Counted from the stretch's first letter, positions 1 through 7,304 are shown. The stretch: 25,547 nucleotides of DNA from JAQGMO01 sp050954505 (GCA_050954505.1 JBPBPY010000047.1:1-25547), one strand, 5' to 3'. Notes: generated by a model not told the origin, from the letters alone. Made by a program: numbers and translations.

Positions 1-541
1 CCTGGTGCGGCAAATGCTCCTGGTCCTCGACACGCAGGAAAACGCTGGTGCCGTTGAAGAAGGCATGGGTCTGGTCCAGGTGGGCGGCACGGACCGACAA
101 ATCCCAGGCGTAGACTTCATAGCGCAGGGTCAGCGGTCCGCTGCATGCACCGGCCATCCAGCTGTGCTTGTCCATTTTCTCGAGGGTGACCGGTCTGCTT
201 TTGCCATCCTTGCCGCCGGTGGTAGAGGCGGAGATGGTGACGATGTTGCGGGCGAATTCGCGGATCATGTAGCTGCCCGGAATCCAGGCCGGCAGCAGGA
301 ACATCTGGCCGTCCGGCGCCGGCGTGTCGACGGTAACACTGACGGCAAACAGATGGCCGGCCAGGTCCTTGGGAACGATGGTGTAGCGAATCGCGTTCCT
401 GCCCCCGGCAGGCGGTTTGCCGTGGCGCGCCTCAAGCGAGCCTGGCAAATCCGGCGTTGGCGGGCGCGGCGTCAGCGGGCGTGGCACGACTGTCGCAGCG
501 GATTCGGATGGAAGCATGTCGGAGGAGATTTTTTTTGGCAT
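1..541 (-). CDS. M61 family (glycyl aminopeptidase-like) peptidase, N-terminal part, cut by window edge
   Basis: An open frame reads from an ATG at 541 down to base 1 without a stop, giving about 180 residues of a longer protein. After a Pro-rich start comes a beta-rich N-terminal domain with the signature LPAWIPGSYMIREFARNIV (about residues 85-103), followed by YEVYAWDLSVRAAHLD and a stretch containing FNGTSVF. These are characteristic of the N-terminal domain of M61 peptidases, whose HExxH zinc site lies further downstream and is outside the window. An AAGG sequence about nine bases before the ATG supports this start; the Met at residue 9 is an alternative. No signal peptide is seen, so a cytoplasmic peptidase is inferred. 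The start lies 68 bases after the dsbC stop on the same strand, suggesting one transcript. Confidence 0.85.
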   Translation of the reverse strand, partial: MPKKISSDMLPSESAATVVPRPLTPRPPTPDLPGSLEARHGKPPAGGRNAIRYTIVPKDLAGHLFAVSVTVDTPAPDGQMFLLPAWIPGSYMIREFARNIVTISASTTGGKDGKSRPVTLEKMDKHSWMAGACSGPLTLRYEVYAWDLSVRAAHLDQTHAFFNGTSVFLRVEDQEHLPHQ

Positions 542-609
542 CGGTAAGGACCTTGTAGTGTCAATTCACTGCGGCGCGGCATCAAGCGCATTTGACCTGG
601 ACAAACGTT

Positions 610-1347
610 TCATTTGCCGGCGTCGAGCGTGGCCAACTTGGCCTCCAGCCCCTTGGCGTCGACCGCGCCGGGAATACGTGACCCGTCGGCAAAAAAGATC
701 GTTGGCGTACCGGTGACCTTGAGCTTGCGGCCCAGTTCGAAGACCTTTTCGTTTGGTGTGGTCACGCAGGCCTTGGTGGCCACGACAGCATCCTTGCCGT
801 TCAACATCCAGTCTTCCCAGGCTTTGTTGCGGTCTGGCGAACACCAGATATTGCGCGACTTGACATGGGAATCCTCGGACAAAATATTGTAGAGGAAGGT
901 ATAGACCGTAACATTGTCGACCTCCTTGAGCGTCTGCGTGAAGCGTTTGCAATACATGCAGTTCGGATCTTCGAAGACGGCAATGACACGCTTGCCGTTG
1001 CCCTTGACGGTCTTCAAGGCAAGCTCGACCGGCAAGTCGCCAAACTTGACCTTGTTGAGGGAATCGACACGCGTCTTGGTGTAATCCTCCATGCTGTTGG
1101 CGTCAATGATGCGGCCAACGAACAAATATTTGGCACCGACGTCGGTATAAAAGATGTCGCCGCCTACACGCACTTCATACAATCCGGAATACGGTGTTCT
1201 GGTAACGCTGTCGACAATGGATCCTTCACCCAGCCGTGGCTGGATGGCTTTGCGGATGTTTGCTTCGGTCGGACCTTCGGCTGGCGCTGCCACGGCCATG
1301 GTGGTGAGGGCGAACAGGAAGGCGGCGGCGAAATGATTGCGTTTCAT
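610..1347 (-). CDS. dsbC: Thiol:disulfide interchange protein DsbC
   Basis: A 245-residue periplasmic disulfide isomerase. Residues 1-20 form a signal peptide (MKRN then a hydrophobic core, cleavage near AVA-APA). The N-terminal dimerisation domain follows, then a thioredoxin fold with the active site FEDPNCMYCKRF (Cys130 and Cys133), the cis-proline loop GTPT (Pro215) and a second, probably structural, Cys pair at 169 and 194, as in E. coli DsbC. The active site reads CMYC rather than the enteric CGYC. The frame is open 37 codons further upstream, but only the ATG at 1347 places a signal peptide at the N-terminus. The protein shuffles wrong disulfides in secreted proteins and is kept reduced by DsbD. 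It lies between the UbiH-like gene and the M61 peptidase, all in the same direction. Confidence 0.95.
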   Translation of the reverse strand: MKRNHFAAAFLFALTTMAVAAPAEGPTEANIRKAIQPRLGEGSIVDSVTRTPYSGLYEVRVGGDIFYTDVGAKYLFVGRIIDANSMEDYTKTRVDSLNKVKFGDLPVELALKTVKGNGKRVIAVFEDPNCMYCKRFTQTLKEVDNVTVYTFLYNILSEDSHVKSRNIWCSPDRNKAWEDWMLNGKDAVVATKACVTTPNEKVFELGRKLKVTGTPTIFFADGSRIPGAVDAKGLEAKLATLDAGK

Positions 1348-1435
1348 GGTGACTTTCGAATAGGCAGAATACGGGAGCATGGCCGGCCTGGCGGGTCCGG
1401 CAGGACGGCGCGGTATTGCGTGCGGCCGCAGCATG

Positions 1436-2656
1436 TCATGTCGCTTTGCCCATGGCATGGGCCATCAGCTGGCGCTTGAGCGACGGCAGCTTGTCGAGCA
1501 CATGCATGCCCAGATTGCGCGCCAGGCGCAGCGGCTCGAAATCACTGGAGAACAGACGCTCCAGCGCATCGGTTGCCAGCTGCATGAGCAAAATGTCTTC
1601 CTTGCGGGCGCGGGCATACTGGCCCAGCACGCGTGGCTGGCCACAGTCGCTGCCATCGGTCCCCTGGCGCGCAGTGGCAAGCTGCGTCACGCTTGCCAAC
1701 AAGGCAGCCACATCGGCGAAACCCAGATTCATGCCGTGGCCGGCCAGTGGATGGATGACATGCGCGGCATCGCCCACCAGCGCCACGCGTGGTGCGGTGA
1801 TGGCATGAGCACGGATGAGCGACAGCGGAATCGACTTGCAATGTTCCGGCAGCAGCGGCGTGAGTTGTCCGAGCCTGTTGCCTGGCAATGCAGAAAGCCG
1901 TTCGGCCAGCGCAGTCAACGATTCGGTTTGCAGGACCCCAGCCAAGGCGTCGGGCGCCGACCACACCAGCGATACCCGCCGGTCCGGCAATGGCAACAGG
2001 GCAACGATCCCCTCATGCGCGGTAAACCATTGCTGCGCCACGCCGTGATGCGGCAGTTCGCAGGCAAAATTTGCCACGACTGCGCGCTGGTGGTAAGGAC
2101 GATAGTCGATGCCGATGTCGCATTGATTGCGCACCCACGATTGCGCACCATCGGCGCCCACCACCAGCGCTGCAGTGCAGGTGTCGCCGTTTTCCAAAGT
2201 CAGGATGGCTTGCGCCGTGCCATTGGCAAGACCAATGGCGCGGCCCCGCACGACGTTGAGGTTGGGAGCAAATTTCAGTGCTGTGTCGAGAGCCATGTTG
2301 AGATTGCTGTCTTCGACGATCCAGGCCAGTGCGCCAACCCGGGCCTGGTAGGCATCGAAAGCCAGGCTGCCCGGATGACGGTCCCCATCGCCGCTGACCG
2401 CCATCGATTCGATAGGCGCAACGCGCTGGGCATCGAGCGCGTCCCAGACCTTGAGGGAATCGAGCATGGCGCGCGCCACATGATTCAATGCATACACGCG
2501 CACATCCCAGGCCAGGGACAACACGCTGGCAGCTGCCGCAGGTGCGTCAGGTGGAACCAGCAGGCAAACCGAACGGCCGGCCCGGGCCAGGCCAAGTGCT
2601 GCGGCCTTGCCTATCGGTCCATTGCCTACTACACAGACATCGCATTTGTAATTCAT
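1436..2656 (-). CDS. UbiH/UbiF/COQ6-type FAD-dependent hydroxylase
   Basis: A 406-residue class A flavin monooxygenase. The FAD-binding Rossmann motif GNGPIG sits at residues 11-16, followed by RVYALN near residue 53, the GADGAQSWVR motif at about 167-176, and the second FAD motif GDAAHVIHPLAGHGMNLGFADV starting at 295, the hallmark of the ubiquinone-ring hydroxylases (UbiH, UbiF, UbiI, VisC/COQ6). Members hydroxylate the aromatic ring of ubiquinone precursors at the inner membrane. Which ring position this one attacks cannot be read from sequence. The first Gly of the usual GxGxxG is kept and the second position is Asn. It is upstream of dsbC with an 88-base gap and probably heads the operon. 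No strong Shine-Dalgarno precedes the ATG. Confidence 0.9.
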   Translation of the reverse strand: MNYKCDVCVVGNGPIGKAAALGLARAGRSVCLLVPPDAPAAAASVLSLAWDVRVYALNHVARAMLDSLKVWDALDAQRVAPIESMAVSGDGDRHPGSLAFDAYQARVGALAWIVEDSNLNMALDTALKFAPNLNVVRGRAIGLANGTAQAILTLENGDTCTAALVVGADGAQSWVRNQCDIGIDYRPYHQRAVVANFACELPHHGVAQQWFTAHEGIVALLPLPDRRVSLVWSAPDALAGVLQTESLTALAERLSALPGNRLGQLTPLLPEHCKSIPLSLIRAHAITAPRVALVGDAAHVIHPLAGHGMNLGFADVAALLASVTQLATARQGTDGSDCGQPRVLGQYARARKEDILLMQLATDALERLFSSDFEPLRLARNLGMHVLDKLPSLKRQLMAHAMGKAT

Positions 2657-2727
2657 TGATCAGGCTGGCGGTTGATTTGCGGGGACGAATTGCTGGGTGG
2701 TGGTTGGTAACGGCCTGCCGTCCTGTT

Positions 2728-2764
2728 GCGCCGCCGTGCCGGCGTTCGGGCACGCTGGCGGCGC
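2728..2764. repeat. Long GC-rich inverted repeat upstream of the UbiH-like gene
   Basis: Outer arms GCGCCGCC (2728-2735) and GGCGGCGC (2757-2764) pair perfectly. Directly inside, GTGCC (2736-2740) pairs with GGCAC (2749-2753), leaving an eight-base loop and a three-base bulge. It lies 72 bases before the minus-strand start at 2656 and has no U tract on either strand, so it is not a standard terminator. It may be a leader structure or an element boundary. Confidence 0.5.
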
Positions 2765-2848
2765 GAGTCAAGCAAGGACAGATGGCGCCATGCATCAGCA
2801 GCTCGTGCTCATTATAGCGGCAAGGAAAAATCAGTTCACCAAAGGCTC

Positions 2849-2876
2849 TTGCAAATCCCGATATATTTGTTATACT
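2849..2876 (+). promoter_or_regulatory. Sigma-70 type promoter of tRNA-Phe
   Basis: TTGCAA (2849-2854) and TATACT (2871-2876) are spaced by 16 bases and lie 10 bases before the first base of the tRNA. Both hexamers are close to consensus and the region is unusually AT-rich for this window, which fits a strong stable-RNA promoter. Confidence 0.65.
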
Positions 2877-2886
2877 TGCCCGCCTT

Positions 2887-2962
2887 GGCCTGGTAGCTCA
2901 GTCGGTAGAGCAGAGGATTGAAAATCCTTGTGTCGGTGGTTCGATTCCGCCCCGGGCCACCA
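2887..2962 (+). tRNA. tRNA-Phe (anticodon GAA)
   Basis: The 76-base cloverleaf is complete. The acceptor stem GGCCTGG (2887-2893) pairs with CCGGGCC (2952-2958) with one wobble pair, followed by discriminator A and an encoded CCA (2960-2962). The D arm contains AGCTCAGTCGGTAGAGC. The anticodon loop TTGAAAA carries GAA at 2920-2922. The T arm contains GGTTCGATTCC. The gene stands alone with its own promoter and terminator. Confidence 0.97.
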
Positions 2963-2978
2963 AAGTAATCAAGCATCG

Positions 2979-3010
2979 AGCCCGACCTGCAAAGGTTGGG
3001 CTTTTTGCTT
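2979..3010 (+). terminator. Intrinsic terminator of tRNA-Phe
   Basis: A ten-pair stem AGCCCGACCT (2979-2988) / AGGTTGGGCT (2993-3002) with one G-T pair and a GCAA tetraloop of the GNRA type is followed at once by TTTTGCTTT. It starts 16 bases after the tRNA CCA end and matches a Rho-independent terminator. Confidence 0.85.
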
Positions 3011-3051
3011 TCTGGCGCAGCCCTTGCGCTTCTTGATATGGACGAAATGAA

Positions 3052-3384
3052 ATGAAAAAATTCTGGTTACTGGCAGCGTTCCTTGTTTTCACCTGCGAAG
3101 CAAAGGCCACCACAGGTTCCACGCTATACAAGGCGTGCATCAACACCGGCACGACCAGCGATGCGGGATGGTGCCTCGGTTATCTGCAATCGTTCATCGA
3201 TGCGGAACAGTTTTCTGCCGAAGTCGGCAAGCGCCCTCCGCGCTTTTGCATGCCATCGAATATCACGATGATCCACGTGAGAGAAACGGCCATGAAATAC
3301 ATGACCACGCACACCGACAAGATCCCGCTCGATGCCAATGCGATCCTTGGTGCGGCGCTGGTGCAAGCCTACTCCTGCGGCTGA
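3052..3384 (+). CDS. Small secreted Rap1a/Tai-like protein
   Basis: A 110-residue protein with a signal peptide (MKKFWLLAAFLVFTCEAKA). The mature part has Cys at 29, 41, 66 and 109, in an arrangement KAC...WCLGYLQSFIDA...FCMPSNIT...AALVQAYSCG. This GY-x-x-x-I/F-D-A core, central C-x-P and terminal A-L-x-x-A-x-x-C resemble the Rap1a/Tai family, known from immunity proteins against type VI secretion amidases, but also found widely as orphan periplasmic proteins. No effector or secretion gene is beside it, so an immunity role is not supported here. The ATG follows ATGGACGAAATGAA, giving no clear Shine-Dalgarno. Cys15 sits at the end of the hydrophobic core but lacks a convincing lipobox. Confidence 0.75.
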   Translation: MKKFWLLAAFLVFTCEAKATTGSTLYKACINTGTTSDAGWCLGYLQSFIDAEQFSAEVGKRPPRFCMPSNITMIHVRETAMKYMTTHTDKIPLDANAILGAALVQAYSCG

Positions 3385-3510
3385 AAGACTGCCAAGACTG
3401 CCGCAGAAGCTGCGCGGCTGCAAGGCACAAGTGGCCTTTCGCTTCGCGTACTTCTGCGGCGCAGACTCCCGCGCCTGCAGCCCACCTGTAGCTCATTGCG
3501 TTATACGGTA

Positions 3511-3548
3511 AAGGCAATTCGGCCACTTCCGGGTGGCGCGATTGCCTT
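3511..3548. terminator. Possible bidirectional terminator between convergent genes
   Basis: AAGGCAAT (3511-3518) pairs with ATTGCCTT (3541-3548), and an inner stem GCCAC (3522-3526) / GTGGC (3533-3537) stacks inside. It lies between the Rap1a-like gene (ends 3384) and the minus-strand WXXGXW gene (ends 3583). The U tract is short on the minus strand (TTT) and absent on the plus strand, so terminator function is only likely. Confidence 0.4.
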
Positions 3549-3582
3549 GTGCAAGCGTTGATGGACCGAACCCGGCTGGCGA

Positions 3583-3996
3583 TCAATAGCGGTTCGGATT
3601 GCCGGGACGGTGGTCCATGCGATTGGGCACACCGTCGCCATCACGGTCGCGGTCGAAGCGGTTCGGGACGCCATCGCCATCACGGTCGCGGCGGCCCCAG
3701 CCGCCACGCACCATTTCCCATCGCCCGCCATGGTCTACCCATACAGGCTGACGATAGGCATAACCGGGGCGTTCACGTACCCACTGACCGCCGACCCATA
3801 CATGGCGGTTTGCCTGCCAATTCCAGTAGCCGGGAACCCAGACATAACCATGCCGTGGCGGCGGCATGGGCTCGGCGCGCAATGGTGGCGGTGCAGTCTG
3901 CACGATGACGGTGGTGGCGGCATTGGCGGCAACCGGCAGCATGGCGCCGGAAAACGAGCTGGCCAGCAGACTGGCTAGAAGGATTTTCTTGATCAT
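3583..3996 (-). CDS. WXXGXW-repeat envelope protein with C-terminal DxDxDG repeats
   Basis: A 137-residue exported protein. Residues 1-26 are a signal peptide (MIKKILLASLLASS then hydrophobic, AANA cleavage). The middle holds WXXGXW units WVPGYW and WVGGQW and a degenerate RWEMVRGGW, typical of the YXWGXW/BcpO-related family of unknown function. The tail has two Asp/Arg repeats DRDGDGVPNR that resemble Ca-binding thrombospondin-type DxDxDG loops; at DNA level they are a 39-bp duplication. The ATG at 3996 is preceded by GGAG at six bases' distance, which favours it over an ATG 12 bases upstream. The end is Arg/Asn-rich (PGNPNRY). No function is known; a surface or periplasmic role is inferred. 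Confidence 0.8.
   Translation of the reverse strand: MIKKILLASLLASSFSGAMLPVAANAATTVIVQTAPPPLRAEPMPPPRHGYVWVPGYWNWQANRHVWVGGQWVRERPGYAYRQPVWVDHGGRWEMVRGGWGRRDRDGDGVPNRFDRDRDGDGVPNRMDHRPGNPNRY
3620..3700. repeat. Two-copy 39-bp tandem repeat inside the WXXGXW gene
   Basis: The segment containing CGCCATCACGGTCGCGG occurs twice, 39 bases apart (around 3636 and 3675), coding two DRDGDGVPNR units on the minus strand. The period is a multiple of three, so copy-number change would keep the frame. Confidence 0.6.
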
Positions 3997-4117
3997 TCGG
4001 GTCTCCAATATGATGCGTCGGGACAGTCTTTATATCGCAGATTGCCATGCCACCCGATACGCTGTTACGCATTAATACATAATTCCCGATCCTGCAATGT
4101 GCGGCGGCCCCTGCTGT

Positions 4118-5392
4118 TTACCTCACCGGCTGCAGCGCATTGACTGCCTCGCGCATCATGGCAAAGTCAACCTTCCTGTTGCGGGCTCTGGCGTCTGCCA
4201 AAAACATTTGCGCAAACAGCGCCACCTTGTCGGCACGTAGTGCACCGCAGTTGATGAACCGGTTTGCTTCATCGCCTGGCTGGTCCTCGACCACACCCTG
4301 GTCGACTTCCGTGGTACGGAACACAAAGGTATCCTGCTCCCAGGCGATGGTGCGCAAATCACCTTCCAGCTCGTCGGGTACCTTGCCATTTCCCCTTGCC
4401 GCGACCACCAGAATTTTCTGGTATGGCCCCGAGCGCTGCGCATCCTCGTGTTCGGACGCCGTATCGAGTTGCAGCTTTCTTTCGATATCGGCACGCTGGC
4501 GACTGAAGGTGTTGGTGTCACAGGTATGCACAACGAACGACGGCAAGCGGTCGACCGTGGAGAGATCCAGCCGTGGCACCTGCATTGGCCGCCTTTCCAG
4601 CTTGATCCTGCCATTGACGATGGTGCCGATGCGCTCGCCATTGCGCGGCTGGAAGGCATCGATGGCCGTGGTGTGCGCCTTACGCACGGTGAGCGGGTCG
4701 AAGATTTCATTGTTCATGACCAGCAGCGTCTGGCCGCGCAGCCACGGATGCGAGCTGCCGGCGACCAGCACCGCGTTCCTGGCATTGAGCGGCCCGTCGG
4801 CATGCGCCGAATTGGCCGGCTTCATGGCGCCGGCAAATACACCGGGGATGCCGGCAAGCTTGGCGGCCAGCGCTGCCAGTGGCGCCGTATCGGTACCGAC
4901 CATGAAGACCTGATGCACATCCAGCGGATCGGTGCAGGCGGGCACGGCATTCTGGCGAATGTTTTCCAGGATATGCATGGGCTGCAAACTGCTCGAATCG
5001 ATGAAATACGGCGGCGCTTTCAAGACCACCTCGATGCCTTTCAACTTGCCAATCAACTGGGCAAACACGGTCTGCTGCTGTTGCAGCGGCCGATCCGTCA
5101 CCAGCTTGTAGGTGGTATCGGTTCCTTCACTGGCAAAGGTCCCACCGGTCAGCAGCACGGTGACTTCCAGCGCCGGCTTTCTTGCCGCCGAATGCACATT
5201 GAAAAACCGGTTGCTCAGCCAGGACCGGGCAGCACGATCGCTCACTCTTGCCGGTGCGACGGTGGCGCCTGTGCCGGCAGCCGGCAACACTGGCGGCGTT
5301 GCATCCGTGCTGCGGCCGGTCTCGGTACGCGCCCTGGATGAAGCAGATGGACCAGAATGAAATTTGATGGCGATCGGGAATGGTCTGGACAT
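4118..5392 (-). CDS. L-asparaginase/glutaminase-family amidohydrolase with long N-terminal extension
   Basis: From the ATG at 5392 the protein has 424 residues. The asparaginase core starts with LLTGGTFAS (nucleophile Thr near residue 85), then DSSSLQP (substrate-binding Ser), VGTDTAPLA (Thr-Asp of the second triad), GAMKPANSAHADGPLN, and LLVMNNEIFDPLTVRK with the matching Lys. All residues expected for catalysis are present, although the His usually before GTDT is Val. About 75 residues precede the core and are Ala/Pro/Arg-rich with no signal peptide; the family is usually 330-350 residues. The frame stays open to 5611 and another ATG at 5536 follows a G-rich stretch, so the start is uncertain. 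Predicted to hydrolyse Asn or Gln, or a related amide, to the acid and ammonia. It diverges from the gene at 5810. Confidence 0.82.
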   Translation of the reverse strand: MSRPFPIAIKFHSGPSASSRARTETGRSTDATPPVLPAAGTGATVAPARVSDRAARSWLSNRFFNVHSAARKPALEVTVLLTGGTFASEGTDTTYKLVTDRPLQQQQTVFAQLIGKLKGIEVVLKAPPYFIDSSSLQPMHILENIRQNAVPACTDPLDVHQVFMVGTDTAPLAALAAKLAGIPGVFAGAMKPANSAHADGPLNARNAVLVAGSSHPWLRGQTLLVMNNEIFDPLTVRKAHTTAIDAFQPRNGERIGTIVNGRIKLERRPMQVPRLDLSTVDRLPSFVVHTCDTNTFSRQRADIERKLQLDTASEHEDAQRSGPYQKILVVAARGNGKVPDELEGDLRTIAWEQDTFVFRTTEVDQGVVEDQPGDEANRFINCGALRADKVALFAQMFLADARARNRKVDFAMMREAVNALQPVR

Positions 5393-5809
5393 GCGCAGGC
5401 TTCGAAATGAGGGTGAAAGGAAAGCGCAGCGCATTGCGCCAGCCGGCTGCCGCGCGCTTGGCGGCGGCCGGCGGCGAGATCGCCATCGATGCCGGCGCTG
5501 AAACCTTGAGTGGCCGGCCCGATTGATAAGTTCCATCGACACCCCACCGAACAGGCGCACCTTGGCACACGCAAGCCGGCGCAGAAAACCCCCGCTGTGG
5601 CAGCAGTCCATGGTGCAAGGCGCATGGCATGATCAGCGACGAGCGCTGCGGCGTTCGACGCGCTTGTGGCCGCCGGCATTGACTGCCTGTCCCTGTCCCT
5701 GTCCCTGTCGCAGCTTCGCCGCACAATGCTTCCGGCGCATGCAGGCGGGGTCGACAGCGCCGCTTGCACAGGCTTACCATGACACGGCATGTGCTCCCAG
5801 GGAGGTTGG
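5393..5809. other. Gene-free stretch between divergent genes
   Basis: About 417 bases between the asparaginase-like gene and the BKACE gene. Part of it may be coding if the asparaginase starts upstream at 5536 or 5611. It contains a four-copy hexamer array (5686-5709). I see no convincing gene, RNA or paired promoter; the divergent promoters should lie here. Confidence 0.5.
5686..5709. repeat. Four perfect copies of hexamer CCTGTC
   Basis: Units at 5686, 5692, 5698 and 5704 are identical. The array lies about 100 bases before the BKACE start, where slippage could change promoter spacing by six bases. Confidence 0.85.
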
Positions 5810-6634
5810 ATGAGACCAGTCGTCGTTGCCGTGGCCATTACCGGATCGCTGCCGCGCAAACAGGATAACCCCGCCGTGCCGGTCACGGTAAAGGAACAAA
5901 TAGAGTCGACCCGACAGGCTTTCGCCGCTGGCGCCACGCTGGTGCATGTGCATGTACGCAATGCGGATCAATCGGCGTCTTCCGACCCGGCCTTGTTTGC
6001 TGCCGTGCTGGAGGGCGTGCGCAGCACCTGCCCGGGCATGATCGTGCAATTCTCCACTGGCGGGCGCGGACGCGACCAGCAGGCACGCGGCGCAGCATTG
6101 GCCCTGCAACCGGACATGGCCTCGCTGGCAACCGGGTCGGTGAACTTTCCCAACGCGGTTTATGAAAATGCCCCGGCACTGGTCGAGGCCCTGGCCGTGT
6201 CGATGAAAACCTGCGGCGTGCTGCCGGAATTGGAAATCTTCGACCTGTCCCATCTGCACGGCGCCCGGCGTCTGGTCGATGCCGGCCTGGTCGCACCGCG
6301 CGTGCATGTGCAATTCGTGCTCGGCGTCAAGAACGCGCTGCCGGCGCAGGAAGCCGTGCTCGACCTTCTGCTGGCCGAAATGCGCCGGCTGCTGCCACAG
6401 GCGACCTGGACGGCCGCCGGCATTGGACGCGACCAGGCCACCGTGATCGACTGGGTACTGGCACGCCAGGGCGATGCCATTCGAACCGGGCTGGAAGACA
6501 ATATCCGCCTCGACCGCCACCAGCTCGCCGCCAGCAATGCACAGCTGGTCGAGAGAGCGGTTGCCTCATGTAGCCGCCACGGTGCCCGCCCTGCCACCCC
6601 GTCCGAGGCGCGCATGCTGCTTGGCCTGTCCTGA
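5810..6634 (+). CDS. Beta-keto acid cleavage enzyme (BKACE/DUF849 family)
   Basis: A 274-residue TIM-barrel enzyme of the 3-keto-5-aminohexanoate cleavage family. Visible motifs in order are VVAVAITGS near the N-terminus, GATLVHVHVRN (Zn-binding His-x-His at about 46-48), IVQFSTGGRGRD, PDMASLATGSVNF, LELEIFDLSHL-like ELEIFD (about 143-148), VQFVLGVKN, and TGLEDNIRL (about 226-234, catalytic or metal-binding Glu). Family members condense a beta-keto acid with acetyl-CoA to give acetoacetate and a CoA ester, with substrates ranging over amino, aliphatic and carnitine-derived beta-keto acids; the substrate here cannot be assigned. The ATG at 5810 follows GGAGG by four bases, so the upstream ATG at 5789 is rejected. 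It diverges from the asparaginase-like gene, which may hint at amino-acid catabolism. Confidence 0.92.
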   Translation: MRPVVVAVAITGSLPRKQDNPAVPVTVKEQIESTRQAFAAGATLVHVHVRNADQSASSDPALFAAVLEGVRSTCPGMIVQFSTGGRGRDQQARGAALALQPDMASLATGSVNFPNAVYENAPALVEALAVSMKTCGVLPELEIFDLSHLHGARRLVDAGLVAPRVHVQFVLGVKNALPAQEAVLDLLLAEMRRLLPQATWTAAGIGRDQATVIDWVLARQGDAIRTGLEDNIRLDRHQLAASNAQLVERAVASCSRHGARPATPSEARMLLGLS

Positions 6635-6789
6635 ACGGCGCCGTTTGCACGATGCAATCCGGTGCCAGGAAACGTTCGACAGGCAAGACGGGTTTGCTGG
6701 CCTCGGCAACCACGGGGCGGCCACCTGGCGCAGGCAGGCAAGCCGGAATGGGCCAGGCTTGTTCATTCTTCGCAATTTTGAGCTGCGTG

Positions 6790-6892
6790 CTTGCATTGCG
6801 TGCTTGTGTTGCATGGACTTGTGTTGCGTCGGCTTGTGTTGCTTGGACATGCGTTGCTTGGACTTGTGTTGCGTCGGATTGAGTTGCGTGAG
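6790..6892. repeat. 15-bp tandem repeat, about seven units
   Basis: Units follow CTTGTGTTGCNTSGR and start at 6803, 6818, 6833, 6848, 6863 and 6878, with a shorter 13-base unit at 6790. Units at 6818 and 6863 are identical. On the minus strand one frame gives a pentapeptide series of the form ATQxx; on the plus strand two frames give Cys-rich pentapeptides. It sits between the BKACE gene and infA, with no spacer between units, so it is a minisatellite rather than a CRISPR. Confidence 0.85.
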
Positions 6893-7095
6893 CTTCTGAA
6901 ACGCCATGCCATGTCCAGCCACCCCTTCTGCCAAACAGCCTCCTTTGGTGCAACTGGCGCGCCGATCGATCCACCGCGTGGCGGTGGCAAGATTGCGTTT
7001 GCGGTATAAAGCCTGGAATTAGCGTATCATCTGGTGCCGCATTCCCGTCGCGGAAGAATTTCCGGGTAGAATGGTTTTGTCGTCAGTCATCGGGT

Positions 7096-7141
7096 GGACG
7101 TCTTCGGGCGTTATTGATATGCCGTAACGAGCATGACGTCC
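7096..7141 (+). promoter_or_regulatory. Candidate two-tier leader hairpin upstream of infA
   Basis: GGACGTC (7096-7102) pairs with GACGTCC (7135-7141), and within it CGTTA (7109-7113) pairs with TAACG (7125-7129), leaving an internal loop and an 11-base apical loop. A nested, perfectly paired arrangement in an otherwise gene-free leader suggests RNA structure, but no known motif is recognised. Confidence 0.3.
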
Positions 7142-7259
7142 CGAACTGCCATTGCCTCATTGGACGGCGCAGTGACCGTCGTCATGCAATGCCAGGCATT
7201 CCTCACCTGATTCGCCGCCGGCGCTTGAATGGCGGCCAACCAAGACACTACCGCAGCTC

Positions 7260-7283
7260 GCGGCCGACTGCACCTCCGGCCGC
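7260..7283 (+). promoter_or_regulatory. GC-only hairpin 21 bases before the infA start
   Basis: GCGGCCG (7260-7266) pairs perfectly with CGGCCGC (7277-7283) around a ten-base loop. It ends 21 bases before the ATG, just ahead of the weak TTGGACG ribosome-binding region, where it could affect translation initiation. Confidence 0.35.
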
Positions 7284-7304
7284 ACACTAGTATTGGACGC
7301 CATC

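Larger units (their letters stand above)
6635..7304. other. 670-base gene-free stretch with tandem array and structured infA leader
   Basis: No frame here resembles a known protein. The left half carries a 15-bp tandem array (6790-6892); the right half (about 7010-7304) carries two strong inverted repeats before infA. TATAAA at 7005-7010 may be a -10 element, but no good -35 hexamer accompanies it. Short open frames on all strands through the array arise because a stop-free 15-bp repeat stays open in every frame. Confidence 0.6.

Noticed and set aside
1348..1458. Longer start for dsbC
   Set aside because: The extension would bury the signal peptide; the ATG at 1347 gives a normal exported DsbC.
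2940..3060. Integration site (attL/attR) at the tRNA-Phe 3' end
   Set aside because: I saw no second copy of the tRNA 3' end in the window and no integrase gene.
6790..6892. CRISPR-like array
   Set aside because: The 15-bp units are directly adjacent with no spacers and no cas genes are near.
6327..6974. 215-residue minus-strand open frame containing the ATQxx repeats
   Set aside because: Half of it is antisense to the well-supported BKACE gene, there is no recognisable domain, and the repeat is open in several frames because the 15-bp unit has no stop.
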